Part shown: piece after piece, positions 1 to 8,199 of the stretch
How the letters are laid out: every line of letters starts with the position of its first letter
How positions within the stretch are numbered: the first letter of the stretch is position 1
NCBI GenBank assembly: GCA_035632955.1
Contig: DASQFU010000076.1
Span: forward strand, 1 to 52,834
Length of the DNA stretch: 52,834 nucleotides
Direction of reading: 5' to 3'
Source of the DNA: DASQFU01 sp035632955
GTDB taxonomy: Bacteria; Eisenbacteria; RBG-16-71-46
Made by a program: the position numbers and the translations under genes
Notes under the pieces: generated by a model
Told to the model about the DNA's origin: nothing
Database searches by the model: none
Seen by the model: the letters and a program-made list of their open reading frames with translations, nothing else

Positions 1-423
1 ATCGGCGCGCGCTTCGGGCGTGCAGGCCGCCGTCGCGTCCACGAACACGGGCAGGACTGCGGTCTCGAACGGCGGCGCCGGAGACGGCGCTTCGGGATCT
101 GCGGGGGAGAGGCGCGCGAGCGCGAGCGCGCGATCCGCGACCTGGCGTAGTCCGCTCGAGTCGACGCGATCGGTCGTGGCCCAGCCTACCCGCTCGCCGA
201 CCATCGCGCGGATCGTCAGGCGCCGGCGGACGGCCGTGACGTTCTGATGGATCTCGTTGTTCGCGAACCGCGTCAGACTCTCGTTGGATGTCTCTAAGAC
301 GACCGTCGTGTGCTCGGCACCGGACATCGCGATCGCTTCATCGACCAAGTGACGGGCTTCATCGCGCCCGATCGGCGTGCCACTCGCCGTCGCCTCACCC
401 GACGCCGGAACGCGCGTGCTCAT
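1..423 (-). CDS. pmbA: TldE/PmbA-like metalloprotease partner, N-terminal part (cut by window edge)
   Basis: The first 141 codons are present and the frame runs off the left end of the window. The ATG overlaps the stop of tldD as ATGA, so the pair is translationally coupled. The visible protein begins MSTRVPASGE and contains the PmbA/TldD N-terminal pattern, including RFANNEIHQNV and a segment (VRRRLTIRAMVGERVG) like the self-exclusion strand pair of this family. In the known TldD/TldE heterodimer, TldE lacks the zinc site and shapes the substrate channel of TldD, which cleaves unfolded peptides. The C-terminal half is outside the window, so the absence of a HExxxH motif cannot be verified. 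Confidence 0.8.
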   Translation of the reverse strand, partial: MSTRVPASGEATASGTPIGRDEARHLVDEAIAMSGAEHTTVVLETSNESLTRFANNEIHQNVTAVRRRLTIRAMVGERVGWATTDRVDSSGLRQVADRALALARLSPADPEAPSPAPPFETAVLPVFVDATAACTPEARAD

Positions 424-1868
424 CCGCCGTACCCGACGCCAACCCGAACGTTGCGGAAGCGCGCCGACGAGGCGCCTTGCGCGGTGCGCATGGTTTGCGC
501 GGGTTGGCCCTTGCCGCACGTCGGTGTGCCCCAGATCTCCCAATCCGACGCGTCGCACACGGCGTCGCACTGGTTCCAGAACTGCGGCGTGATGCCGGTG
601 TAGGTGCAGTTCTTGAGCAACCGCCCACGCTTGCCGCGTTTGATCTCCCAGCCGATCTCGGTGCCGAACTGAAAGTTGTAACGGCGATCGTCGATCGACC
701 ACGAGCGGTTGGTGACCATCAGGAGGCCGTCGTCGGTGTCGGCGATCAGATCCTCGAGCTTCCATGTGCCGGGCTCGAGGTTGATGTTGGTCATGCGAAT
801 CAGCGGAATGTGCGACCAGGACTCCGCGCGCATCGTGCCGTTGGAGGGCAGGCCGAGCTGCGGCGCCGTCTCGCGAGACGTGAGGTAGCCGACAAAGCGT
901 CCTGCGCGCACGAGGTCCACTTTCTGCGCTGGCACGCCTTCGTCGTCGAAGCCGAACGTGCCGAGCCCGCGCGGGGTGGTCGCGTCCGCCACCAGGTGCA
1001 CGACCGGCGAGCCGTACTGGAGCGTGTGCAACTGGTCCGTGGTCAGGAACGACGTGCCGGCGTAGTTCGCCTCGTGGCCGAGCACGCGATCCAGCTCGGT
1101 CGGATGGCCGCACGACTCGTGAATCTGCAGGCTGAGCTGCGATCCGTCGAGGATCACGGTCGTGACGCCGGGCGCGCATTGCGGTGCCGTCAGCAGCGCC
1201 GCCGCCTCCGCGGCCACCGGCGCCGCGTGAGCGACGAGATCGAGGCGATCGACCAGCTCGTACCCGGCCGCCTCGTACTGACCGCCGAACGAGTTCGGAT
1301 AGGAACGCCACTGCAGATCGTCGTCGCCGCGCGCGTACGCGCACAGTCCGGCGCCGGAATGAACGATGCGCTGCTCGATCCGCGTGCCCTCGGTCGAGGC
1401 GAAAAGCTTCCGGTCCTCCCAGAAGTTCATCGTGCCCTGGGCGACGACGATCGACTTCTCCGCGCTCATCGCTCCGGTGGCGCGCACCAGCAGCTCGATC
1501 TTGTCGGCGAGCGAGACCTCGAAGGGATCGATCTCGAGCGGTGTCGCGTAGCTCGCCTGGCGCGCCTCGAGCGGCGCGAGCTGGATCGGCGCATGACGGA
1601 GCCGCGCCGACGCGCGCGCGACCTGGCAGGCGAGCCGGGCACAGCGTTCGGCTTCCATGGCGCCGAGGTCGGCGGTGCCCGCGAAGCCCCACGCGCCATC
1701 GACGATCACCCGTACGCCGAGTCCCAGGCTGGTCGATTCCTGGAGCGCGCTGACCTGGCGGTTCTTCACTTCGACGAGCTGGGCGCGTGATTCGACGACG
1801 CGCACGTCCGCGTAGCTCGCGCCCGAGAGCTGGGCGGTATTGAGCGCGCGGTCGACGACATCCTGCAC
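420..1868 (-). CDS. tldD: TldD metalloprotease subunit
   Basis: Zinc-dependent peptidase of the TldD/PmbA family, the catalytic half of a cytosolic TldD/TldE heterodimer. Members elsewhere mature ribosomally made peptides such as microcin B17 or degrade unfolded peptides. The active-site pattern HExxxH is visible in QIHESCGHPTE at about residue 250, and the conserved C-terminal Cys region reads GTPTCGKGQPAQ. The length of about 482 residues is normal. Two GTG codons (1874 and 1868) compete as start. A GGGAGG Shine-Dalgarno lies five bases before the one at 1868 and overlaps the one at 1874, so 1868 is chosen. The gene is coupled to the downstream partner through ATGA. Confidence 0.9.
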   Translation of the reverse strand: MQDVVDRALNTAQLSGASYADVRVVESRAQLVEVKNRQVSALQESTSLGLGVRVIVDGAWGFAGTADLGAMEAERCARLACQVARASARLRHAPIQLAPLEARQASYATPLEIDPFEVSLADKIELLVRATGAMSAEKSIVVAQGTMNFWEDRKLFASTEGTRIEQRIVHSGAGLCAYARGDDDLQWRSYPNSFGGQYEAAGYELVDRLDLVAHAAPVAAEAAALLTAPQCAPGVTTVILDGSQLSLQIHESCGHPTELDRVLGHEANYAGTSFLTTDQLHTLQYGSPVVHLVADATTPRGLGTFGFDDEGVPAQKVDLVRAGRFVGYLTSRETAPQLGLPSNGTMRAESWSHIPLIRMTNINLEPGTWKLEDLIADTDDGLLMVTNRSWSIDDRRYNFQFGTEIGWEIKRGKRGRLLKNCTYTGITPQFWNQCDAVCDASDWEIWGTPTCGKGQPAQTMRTAQGASSARFRNVRVGVGYGG

Positions 1869-1873
1869 GGCCA

Positions 1874-1879
1874 CCTCCC
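1874..1879 (-). promoter_or_regulatory. Shine-Dalgarno of tldD that decides its start
   Basis: On the minus strand the sequence reads GGGAGG followed five bases later by GTG (1868). The alternative GTG at 1874 begins inside the GGGAGG and would have no usable spacer. Confidence 0.5.
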
Positions 1880-1999
1880 GGTCGGATTGCTTGTGGGCTG
1901 CGACGAGCGCCGATACTGTCCAACGCGCATGTCAGGGTCAAGGCGAATGCCGTCTCTTGGCGCTCGCGGGCGCTCCATCGTTTCGTTGCTCCGCTTCGC

Positions 2000-2391
2000 G
2001 TGGTCGAGGGGCGCGCGCCGCGTGCGTCCCCGGTCGACTGGTGCCGGCAGGGCGCGGCGCTGTGCCGCCGCGTCTACGGGCCGGTCATGCCGCGGCTCCT
2101 GGAGAGTGTGCAGGCGCTGCATCCGGATCTCGCCACGTGGATGGTGGAACAGGGCTATGGCCGCGTGCTGTCGCGACCCGGGCTCGGCGCCCGCGAGCGC
2201 GAGCTCGTGACGGTCGCGGTGCTGGCGCAATCGGGTTGGGAGCGCCAGCTCGTGAGCCATCTGCTGGGGGCCGCGCGACTCGGCGCCGAGCCGCGCTCGA
2301 TCCGTCGCGCCGCCGCGTTGGGGGCGCGGAGTGGTTCTCTCAAGCGGTCCTGCTCCGTGCGTGGCGGGCCGCGTTCGGCGCGCCGTGGTGA
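2000..2391 (+). pseudogene. Carboxymuconolactone decarboxylase/AhpD-like protein, apparent frameshift
   Basis: The frame from GTG 2000 gives a CMD-like helical protein with HPDLATWMVEQGYGRVL, then GARERELVTVAVLAQSGWERQL and SHLLGAARLGAEP, which matches the arginine/glutamate helix and the SHxxGAxxxGA stretch of the family. After IRRAAALGAR the frame becomes Arg/Ser-rich noise. One frame over, protein-like sequence resumes as GGAEWFSQAVLLRAWRAAFG and ends at TGA 2389-2391. Adding one G to the G run at 2320-2324 would join the two parts as AALGGAEWFSQAV. This is therefore either a sequencing or assembly error or a recent pseudogene. The start could lie upstream of 2000, because sensible sequence in frame extends to about 1950. 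The catalytic CxxC of true AhpD is not seen. Confidence 0.55.
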
Positions 2392-2448
2392 GCATGCGAC
2401 GCGCCCGCGTGCGCGTTTGACCGTGCTCCAAACCGGCCCGTAAGATGC

Positions 2449-4164
2449 GTGCTCGATGCGCGTCTCCTGCTCCGGCGTCCTCGTCTGGAATGCCGTGACT
2501 CCCGCACCCGGCCGCTCGCCGGTGGAGCGGCTCCGTTGGTGACGCGAGCCCTCTCGGTCCGCGCCCGCGTCGAGCCGCAGCCCAGCGGATCGCTCGAGCG
2601 CCTCTTCGATTCCCTGAGCCAGCAGGTGACCCAGGCGTCGCCGCTCGCGCGCGAGCGGTTCGCGACGCTGTGGTCCGACACGTCCGCGATGCGCGGCCTG
2701 GCCGAGCGCAAGCGCGGCCCGTTGCCCGCTGATCTGGCTGGAGAGCTGTCCGACTACCACCGCCGGCTTGGGGCGCCGCCGGCGTCGCTCGCGGCGCTCG
2801 AGCGTCTGAGTCGCGGCGATGCGGTGTGCTCGGTCGCCGGGCAGCAGCCGGCCCCGCTCGGCGGACCGCTGTATGCGCTCCACAAGACCGCGTGCGCCGT
2901 GGGCCTCGCCGAGCGTGTCGCGGAGCGGACCGGCACGCCGTGCGTGCCGCTCTACTGGACGCACGCGGAAGACTCCGACTTCGCGGAGATCCGCAGCGTG
3001 ACGGTCGCGGATGCCGCGCTGCAACTCCACGATTTGGCACTGCCCGATGCAATGCATCGAGAGGGCGAGCTCGTCGGCGGCCTGCCGGCCGCACCGGCCA
3101 CACCGGTCGCCGCACTCGCGAGTGAAGCCCTGGCGAAGTGGTCCGGCCTCCCGGGTCACGAGGCGGCCGGCCGACTGTTGAAGCAGGCGTTCTCAGGCGC
3201 GCGGGATTTCGGCGAGCTGCAGAGCGCGCTGATGCTCGGCTTGTTCGGCGAGCGGGGTCTGGTCGTGGTCGATCCGCGGCTGCCGGCGTTCCGCCGCGCG
3301 GCTCGGGCGGTGATCGAACGCTACCTGGCGCGGGCCGAGGATCTCGCCCGAGCCGTGAGCCAGGCGGGTGCCCGGCTCGAAGATCGAATCGGGCGGCGGC
3401 CGCTGGCGGACTCGGCGCTCGAATCGTTCGTGTTTGCGGTGACCGACGGTGCGCGCCGCAAGCTCTCGGTGGCCGAGGCGCGCCAGGGAGGAAGCGCCCT
3501 GGTGCTGACGCCGAGCGTCGCCTTGCGCCCGGTGGTTCAGGACGCGGTGTTGCCGACGGTCGCGATGGCGTGCGGGCCCGGCGAGCTCGCGTACCTCGCC
3601 CAGCTCCGCGAGCTGTTCGCGGGGCTCGACGTGCAGGCCGCCGCTCCGGTGCCGCGCTTCGCCGCGACGTGGCTGCCGCCGGCGGCGGTCGATCTGATCG
3701 AGACGTCCGGCCAGGAGCCCTGGGACGTCGTCGCAGAGACCGATCTGGTGCTGAAGCGGCTCGCCGAGCAGCGGGTTCCCGCCGAGCTGCGGAGCGCGCT
3801 CGAGCTATCGCGCGCGCAGGCGTTCGCCGGGCTCGAGCGATTCGCGTCGCTCGCCACGCGCGTCGACGGCAGCCTGCCGCAGCTTGTGGAATCCGCGCGC
3901 GGCAAGGTCGACTATCAGTACGCGCGACTGCTCGAAGGACTGACGGGCAAGGTCCGCCACCGCCTCGAACGCGAGCATCCCGAATGGCTGCGGCTCCGCT
4001 ACTACTTGGCGCCGGGCGATCGGCTCCAGGAGCGGCGGCTCGCGGCGCTCGAGCCCGTCGCCTACCGGGGTGCGGGGCTCGGAGGCGAGCTGGCGGATCT
4101 CGCGGCCGAGCATGCGGCGGCGCTCGAAGCCGGAACGCTGCACCACTACCTCGTGGACCTGTGA
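2449..4164 (+). CDS. bshC: Bacillithiol biosynthesis cysteine-adding enzyme BshC
   Basis: BshC adds cysteine to glucosaminyl-malate, the last step of bacillithiol synthesis in the cytosol. Family hallmarks are VAGQQPAPLGGPLYALHKT (about residues 129-147, the nucleotide-binding-like GQQ...GP loop), PLYWTHAEDSDFAEI, and the C-terminal coiled-coil half ending LEAGTLHHYLVDL. The full length of about 570 residues is slightly long. GTG 2449 opens the frame, but the first 30 residues are Arg/Pro-rich, and GTG 2539 (VTRALSVRARVEP) is an equally good or better start. The stop overlaps the ATG of bshB1 by one base. BshC is the marker enzyme separating bacillithiol makers from organisms with only BshA/B paralogues. 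Confidence 0.9.
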   Translation: MLDARLLLRRPRLECRDSRTRPLAGGAAPLVTRALSVRARVEPQPSGSLERLFDSLSQQVTQASPLARERFATLWSDTSAMRGLAERKRGPLPADLAGELSDYHRRLGAPPASLAALERLSRGDAVCSVAGQQPAPLGGPLYALHKTACAVGLAERVAERTGTPCVPLYWTHAEDSDFAEIRSVTVADAALQLHDLALPDAMHREGELVGGLPAAPATPVAALASEALAKWSGLPGHEAAGRLLKQAFSGARDFGELQSALMLGLFGERGLVVVDPRLPAFRRAARAVIERYLARAEDLARAVSQAGARLEDRIGRRPLADSALESFVFAVTDGARRKLSVAEARQGGSALVLTPSVALRPVVQDAVLPTVAMACGPGELAYLAQLRELFAGLDVQAAAPVPRFAATWLPPAAVDLIETSGQEPWDVVAETDLVLKRLAEQRVPAELRSALELSRAQAFAGLERFASLATRVDGSLPQLVESARGKVDYQYARLLEGLTGKVRHRLEREHPEWLRLRYYLAPGDRLQERRLAALEPVAYRGAGLGGELADLAAEHAAALEAGTLHHYLVDL

Positions 4165-4895
4165 TGCCCCTCGACGCCCTGTTCTTCGGAGCCCATCCCG
4201 ACGATATCGAGCTGACCAGCGGCGGGCTCGCCGCGCTCCTGGCCTGCCATGGCCACGCCGTCGGACTGGTCGATCTCACGCGCGGCGAGAAGGCGAGCCG
4301 CGGCACGGTCGAGGAGCGCGGGCGGGAGACGCAGGCCGCGGCGAAGATCCTCGGGGTCCAGACACGGCTCAACCTGGCGTTGCCGGACCTCGGGCTCGAC
4401 CGCCACGATCTCAAACAGCAGCAGGCGATCGTGACCTGCCTGCGCGAGCATCGGCCGCGCCTCGTCGTCGCGCCCGACCCCGACGATGCGCATCCGGACC
4501 ACATCGAAGCCGGCCACCTCGTGAGCCGTGCCTGCTACCTGGCCGGGCTGCTACGTTTTGCTGCGACCGGCCGGTTCGAGCGCCACCGCCCGGAGCGTCT
4601 CCTGTTCGCGCTGTATCGCGGCACCCGCCGGCCACATCTGATCGTCGACGTGAGCCAGGTCTGGGAGCGCCGCATGGACGCACTGCGCCAGCACCAGAGT
4701 CAGCTCGACCCCGCGTCCGGCCCGGCGACGTATCTCACGGAACCGGACTTCCTGGACGAGATTCAGGCGCGCGCGCGCGTGCTCGGCGCCACGATTGGCG
4801 TGCGCTACGGCGAAGGCTATCGCAGCCGTGGCCCGCTCGGCATCCAGGATGCGCGCGTGCTGCTCACGGGCGCTCACACGGAGGTCGCGACATGA
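4164..4895 (+). CDS. bshB1: N-acetyl-alpha-D-glucosaminyl L-malate deacetylase BshB1
   Basis: Zinc-dependent PIG-L/LmbE family deacetylase that removes acetyl from GlcNAc-malate to give GlcN-malate, the second step of bacillithiol synthesis. The metal site is visible as AHPDD (His11, Asp14) with HPDH at residues 110-113, and the substrate loop contains TRGEKASRGTVEER. The length of 243 residues is typical. It starts at the ATG overlapping the bshC stop, and its own TGA overlaps the ATG of bshA, so three consecutive pathway enzymes are translationally coupled. Related LmbE-type deacetylases in mycothiol synthesis or lipid metabolism are possible alternatives on sequence alone, but the flanking bshC and bshA settle the assignment. 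Confidence 0.92.
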   Translation: MPLDALFFGAHPDDIELTSGGLAALLACHGHAVGLVDLTRGEKASRGTVEERGRETQAAAKILGVQTRLNLALPDLGLDRHDLKQQQAIVTCLREHRPRLVVAPDPDDAHPDHIEAGHLVSRACYLAGLLRFAATGRFERHRPERLLFALYRGTRRPHLIVDVSQVWERRMDALRQHQSQLDPASGPATYLTEPDFLDEIQARARVLGATIGVRYGEGYRSRGPLGIQDARVLLTGAHTEVAT

Positions 4896-6112
4896 GCGCC
4901 CGTTCGACCCAGGTCGCGAAGCGCAAGCCGGTGACGAGCAGGAAGGGGAAAGCGACGAAGCCGAGGGCAAAGAAGAAACGTCTCGCGCCGCCGCGCCGGC
5001 CGCGGCGAATCGGCATCACCTGCTATTCGCATTTCGGCGGCAGCGGCGTCGTGGCGACGGAGCTCGGACTGGCGCTGGCCCGGCGCGGCTACGACGTGCA
5101 CTTCATCGGCCATCGACTGCCGTTCCGCCTGCGCACCTTCGCGTCCAACGTGTTCTTCCACGAAGCGTCCGCGTCTTCGTATCCCGTGTTCGAGCAGTCG
5201 CCCTACAACCTCGCGCTCACGACCAAGATGGTCGAGGTGGCGGAAAACCACGATCTCAGCCTCCTGCACGTCCACTACGCGATGCCGTTCGCGGCCAGCG
5301 CGTATCTGGCGCGTGAGCTGATGCGCCCACGGAAGCTCGGGGTCGTGACGACGCTGCATGGCACCGACATCACCGTCGTCGGCGTCGAGCCGGCGTTCTT
5401 CCGCGTCACGCAGTTCACGATCCAGAACAGCGACCGGATCACCGCCGTCAGCCGGTTCCTCAAGGAGCGGGCGGAGAGCAGCCTCGGCATCACCCGCCCG
5501 ATCGAGGTGATCTACAACTTCGTCGACCCCAGCGTCTTCACCCCCCGCCGGCGCGGCACCATGCGGCTCGCACCTCTTCCGACCCGGGTCATCATGCACG
5601 CCTCGAACTTCAGACCAGTCAAGAACATCCCGGCGGTCATTCAGATCTTTGCTGAAGTCCGTAAGCGCTTGCCGTGCAAGTTGGTCATGGTCGGCGACGG
5701 CCCCGACAAGCCCGCCGCCGAGCACCAGGCCCGGGAGCTTGGCATCCAGCGCGATGTCCTGTTTCTGGGAAATCAGGACTGCATGGAGGACTTGCTCCCA
5801 CTTGCCGATATTTTCCTATTGCCGAGCTCTTCCGAGAGCTTCGGTCTGGTCGCGTTGGAGGCCATGAGCGCCGAGGTACCGGTGGTTGCATCCCGCACGG
5901 GCGGGCTGCCCGAGGTGGTCGAGCATGGAATCACGGGCTTTCTTCACGACCCCGGCGAGAACGCGGGGTTCGTCTCGTCAGTGCTCAAGCTGCTCACGCA
6001 AGAACGGCTCCGGCGCTGGATGGGACGGCGCGGCCGGCAGGTGGCTCGCGAGCGCTTCAGCGTCGAGGAGATGGTGGACCGGTACGTCCAGGTCTACGAC
6101 TCGCTGGCCTGA
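4892..6112 (+). CDS. bshA: N-acetyl-alpha-D-glucosaminyl L-malate synthase BshA
   Basis: GT4-family retaining glycosyltransferase that joins UDP-GlcNAc and L-malate, the first committed step of bacillithiol synthesis. Family features are IGITCYSHFGGSGVVATELG near residue 40, VTTLHGTDITVVG, a Rossmann C-terminal half with NFRPVKNIP and VGDGPDKPAAE, and the GT4 donor-site motif SSSESFGLVALEAMS. The total is 406 residues, against about 375-380 usual. The excess is an N-terminal extension of about 36 residues crowded with Lys and Arg (for example KGKATKPRAKKKRLAPPRR) before the first beta strand. An internal start is unlikely because the ATG is placed in an ATGA overlap with bshB1. Confidence 0.93.
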   Translation: MSARSTQVAKRKPVTSRKGKATKPRAKKKRLAPPRRPRRIGITCYSHFGGSGVVATELGLALARRGYDVHFIGHRLPFRLRTFASNVFFHEASASSYPVFEQSPYNLALTTKMVEVAENHDLSLLHVHYAMPFAASAYLARELMRPRKLGVVTTLHGTDITVVGVEPAFFRVTQFTIQNSDRITAVSRFLKERAESSLGITRPIEVIYNFVDPSVFTPRRRGTMRLAPLPTRVIMHASNFRPVKNIPAVIQIFAEVRKRLPCKLVMVGDGPDKPAAEHQARELGIQRDVLFLGNQDCMEDLLPLADIFLLPSSSESFGLVALEAMSAEVPVVASRTGGLPEVVEHGITGFLHDPGENAGFVSSVLKLLTQERLRRWMGRRGRQVARERFSVEEMVDRYVQVYDSLA

Positions 6113-6116
6113 TCCC

Positions 6117-7187
6117 ATGCTCGGGAGACCGAGACGAATCGCGGTGCTGGCTGAAGGGAGCTTCACCATGCTCGACGCCAAGACGGCGGTCGGCGTGCTG
6201 CGGTATCGCGGCGACGAAGTGGTCGCCGTCGTGGATTCCACGCGCGCCGGGCGCACGGCGCAGGACTGCGTCGGGACTGGCGGGGAGATTCCGGTCGTCG
6301 CCGATCTGACGGCCGCTGGGGCCGCCGGCGCCGACAGCGTGCTGATCGGCATCGCGCCCAGGGGCGGCAGCCTGCCGGACGCGTGGCGACCCGTGCTGCG
6401 CGACGCGATCGGGCGCGGCTGGGACGTGCTCTCCGGCTTGCACGAGTTCCTGGGCGACGATTCGGAGCTCTCCGGTCTCGCGCGCGAAACCGGCGCCCGC
6501 ATCGTTGACGTGCGGCGGCCGCCCGCGTCCCGGCCGGTCGCCGCGGCACGCGCGCGGAACGTCGGAGCGCTGATCGTGCTGACGGTGGGAAGCGACTGTA
6601 ACGTGGGGAAGATGACGACCGCGCTCGAGCTCGCCCAGGTGCTCCGTCACCGCGGCGTGCGCGCTGCGTTCGTCGCGACCGGCCAGACTGGAATGATGAT
6701 CGCGGATCACGGAGTGGCGGTGGACGCCGTAGCGAGCGACTTCGTCGCCGGTGTGACCGAAGCGCTGGTGCTGGAGGCGGCGGACGACGCGGACGTCGTG
6801 CTGGTGGAAGGGCAAGGCGCGCTGCATCACCCCGGCTTTTCGGGCGTAACGCTCGCGTTGCTGCACGGCGCCGCCCCGGCGGCGCTGGTGCTGTGTCACG
6901 AGCATGGGCGCGAGACCGTGCGTGATCGCGACCTCGAGATCCCGCCGCTGCCCGAGCTGGTCCGCGCGTACGAGACCGCGGCCGCCTGGGTGAGTCCGGC
7001 CAAGGTCGTGGGCGTGGCGCTCAACACGCGCAGCGCGCCGGAGGCCGAAGCGCGGCAGGCGGTGGCGGTGGCGGCTCGGGCGACCGGGCTGCCGGCCACC
7101 GATCCGGTGCGCTTCGGCGTCGAGCCGCTGGCGGAAGCGCTGGTGCGGCTCCTGGAGCTTCGGAGGCGTCGTGCGACTCACGCATGA
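6117..7187 (+). CDS. dgcN: DgcN-type N-acyltransferase (DUF1611 family)
   Basis: DUF1611 protein with an N-terminal Rossmann-like region (RIAVLAEGSF) and a P-loop-like domain, GSDCNVGKMTT at about residues 158-168, followed by LVEGQGALHHPGFSG, all typical of the family. Members named DgcN acetylate D-glutamate to N-acetyl-D-glutamate in a D-amino-acid catabolic route and are encoded next to an enolase-superfamily racemase (DgcA). The same pairing is seen here, with a 17-base overlap into dgcA. The gene starts 5 bases after the bshA stop, so it appears to share the bacillithiol transcript. The exact acyl acceptor is inferred from family and context; other DUF1611 proteins may have other substrates. 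Confidence 0.78.
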   Translation: MLGRPRRIAVLAEGSFTMLDAKTAVGVLRYRGDEVVAVVDSTRAGRTAQDCVGTGGEIPVVADLTAAGAAGADSVLIGIAPRGGSLPDAWRPVLRDAIGRGWDVLSGLHEFLGDDSELSGLARETGARIVDVRRPPASRPVAAARARNVGALIVLTVGSDCNVGKMTTALELAQVLRHRGVRAAFVATGQTGMMIADHGVAVDAVASDFVAGVTEALVLEAADDADVVLVEGQGALHHPGFSGVTLALLHGAAPAALVLCHEHGRETVRDRDLEIPPLPELVRAYETAAAWVSPAKVVGVALNTRSAPEAEARQAVAVAARATGLPATDPVRFGVEPLAEALVRLLELRRRRATHA

Positions 7188-8199
7188 GCCGCTCGAGCTG
7201 ACGACGGCGTTCGAGTTCCGGATCTCGGTGACCGGGAAACGGCGCGCGCACGAGAACACCCTGGTGCGGATCGAGCACGACGGTTTGATCGGGCTCGGCG
7301 AAGCCGCGCCTTCACACTACTATGGAGAGAACGCGCGCTTGGTCGAAGCCGCACTCGCGGCGTGGGCGCCCGAGATCGGCGACGATCCGTTCGCGCTCGA
7401 TGCGATCGAGCGGCGCTTGTCGGGCGTGCTCGTGGGTCAGCGCGCGGCGCACGCGGGGCTCGAGAGCGCGCTGATGGACTGGATCGGCAAGCACCTCGGG
7501 CAGCCGGTATGGCGCCTGCTCGGGCTCGATCCGGCGCGCGTGCCGCTCTCGTGCGTGACACTCGGTCTGGCGTCGCCCGATGAGATGGAGCGCAAGCTCG
7601 AGAGTGTGATCGATTTTCCGATCCTCAAAGTCAAGCTCGGCGCGCCGGGCGACGTCGACAATCTGCGGCGCATCCGCGCCCGCTATTCGGGCCGCCTGCG
7701 CGTCGACGCCAACACCGCGTGGAACGCAGCCGACGCGGTGCGCGTGTTGCGCGCGATCGAGCCGCTCGACATCGAGCTGGTCGAGCAGCCGGTGCCGCGC
7801 GGCGACCTCGACGGGTTGCGCTGGGTGCGAGAGCGCTCGGGGATTCCGGTGTTCGCCGACGAGAGCGCGCACGACCTGCACGACATTGGCAACCTGGCGG
7901 GCCGCGTCGATGGAGTGAACCTGAAGCTGATGAAATGCGGAGGGCTGCGGCCGATGCAGCGCATGATCCACGCCGCCCGCGCGCACGGTCTCCAGGTGAT
8001 GATCGGCTCGATGGTCGAGTCGAGTCTCGCGCTCTCCGCCGCGGCCCAGCTCGCGCCGCTGGTCGACCATCTCGATCTCGACGGCCATTGGCTGCTCGCG
8101 CACGATCCGTTCGAGGGCGCTCCTGGCGAGCGCGGCCGGATCACGCTCTCGGACCGGCCGGGCCTCGGTGTCGCGCCGGTCACGTGGGTGGCCGCATGA
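7171..8199 (+). CDS. dgcA: Enolase-superfamily N-acyl amino acid racemase / dipeptide epimerase (DgcA-like)
   Basis: Member of the muconate-lactonizing subgroup of the enolase superfamily, 342 residues. The acid-base and metal residues are all present: KVK (Lys153, Lys155), Asp179 in RVDAN, Glu205 in ELVEQP, Asp230 in FADES, and the second catalytic lysine within NLKLMKCGG (252 or 255). Related enzymes epimerise L-Ala-D/L-Glu dipeptides, while DgcA converts N-acetyl-D-Glu to N-acetyl-L-Glu. The upstream DUF1611 gene favours the DgcA role, with peptidoglycan dipeptide epimerase as the main alternative. The start is the GTG at 7171, overlapping dgcN by 17 bases. The stop overlaps the ATG of the following kinase. 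Confidence 0.82.
   Translation: MRLTHEPLELTTAFEFRISVTGKRRAHENTLVRIEHDGLIGLGEAAPSHYYGENARLVEAALAAWAPEIGDDPFALDAIERRLSGVLVGQRAAHAGLESALMDWIGKHLGQPVWRLLGLDPARVPLSCVTLGLASPDEMERKLESVIDFPILKVKLGAPGDVDNLRRIRARYSGRLRVDANTAWNAADAVRVLRAIEPLDIELVEQPVPRGDLDGLRWVRERSGIPVFADESAHDLHDIGNLAGRVDGVNLKLMKCGGLRPMQRMIHAARAHGLQVMIGSMVESSLALSAAAQLAPLVDHLDLDGHWLLAHDPFEGAPGERGRITLSDRPGLGVAPVTWVAA

Noticed and set aside
288..1790. Long plus-strand open frame antisense to tldD
   Set aside because: Arg/Ala/Gly-rich translation without any family motif, and it lies wholly opposite a well-supported gene; long antisense frames are expected at this GC content.
1766..4504. Very long minus-strand frame opposite the bacillithiol genes
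   Set aside because: Composition dominated by Arg, Pro and Ala with no domain, whereas the opposite strand holds clear bshC and bshB1.
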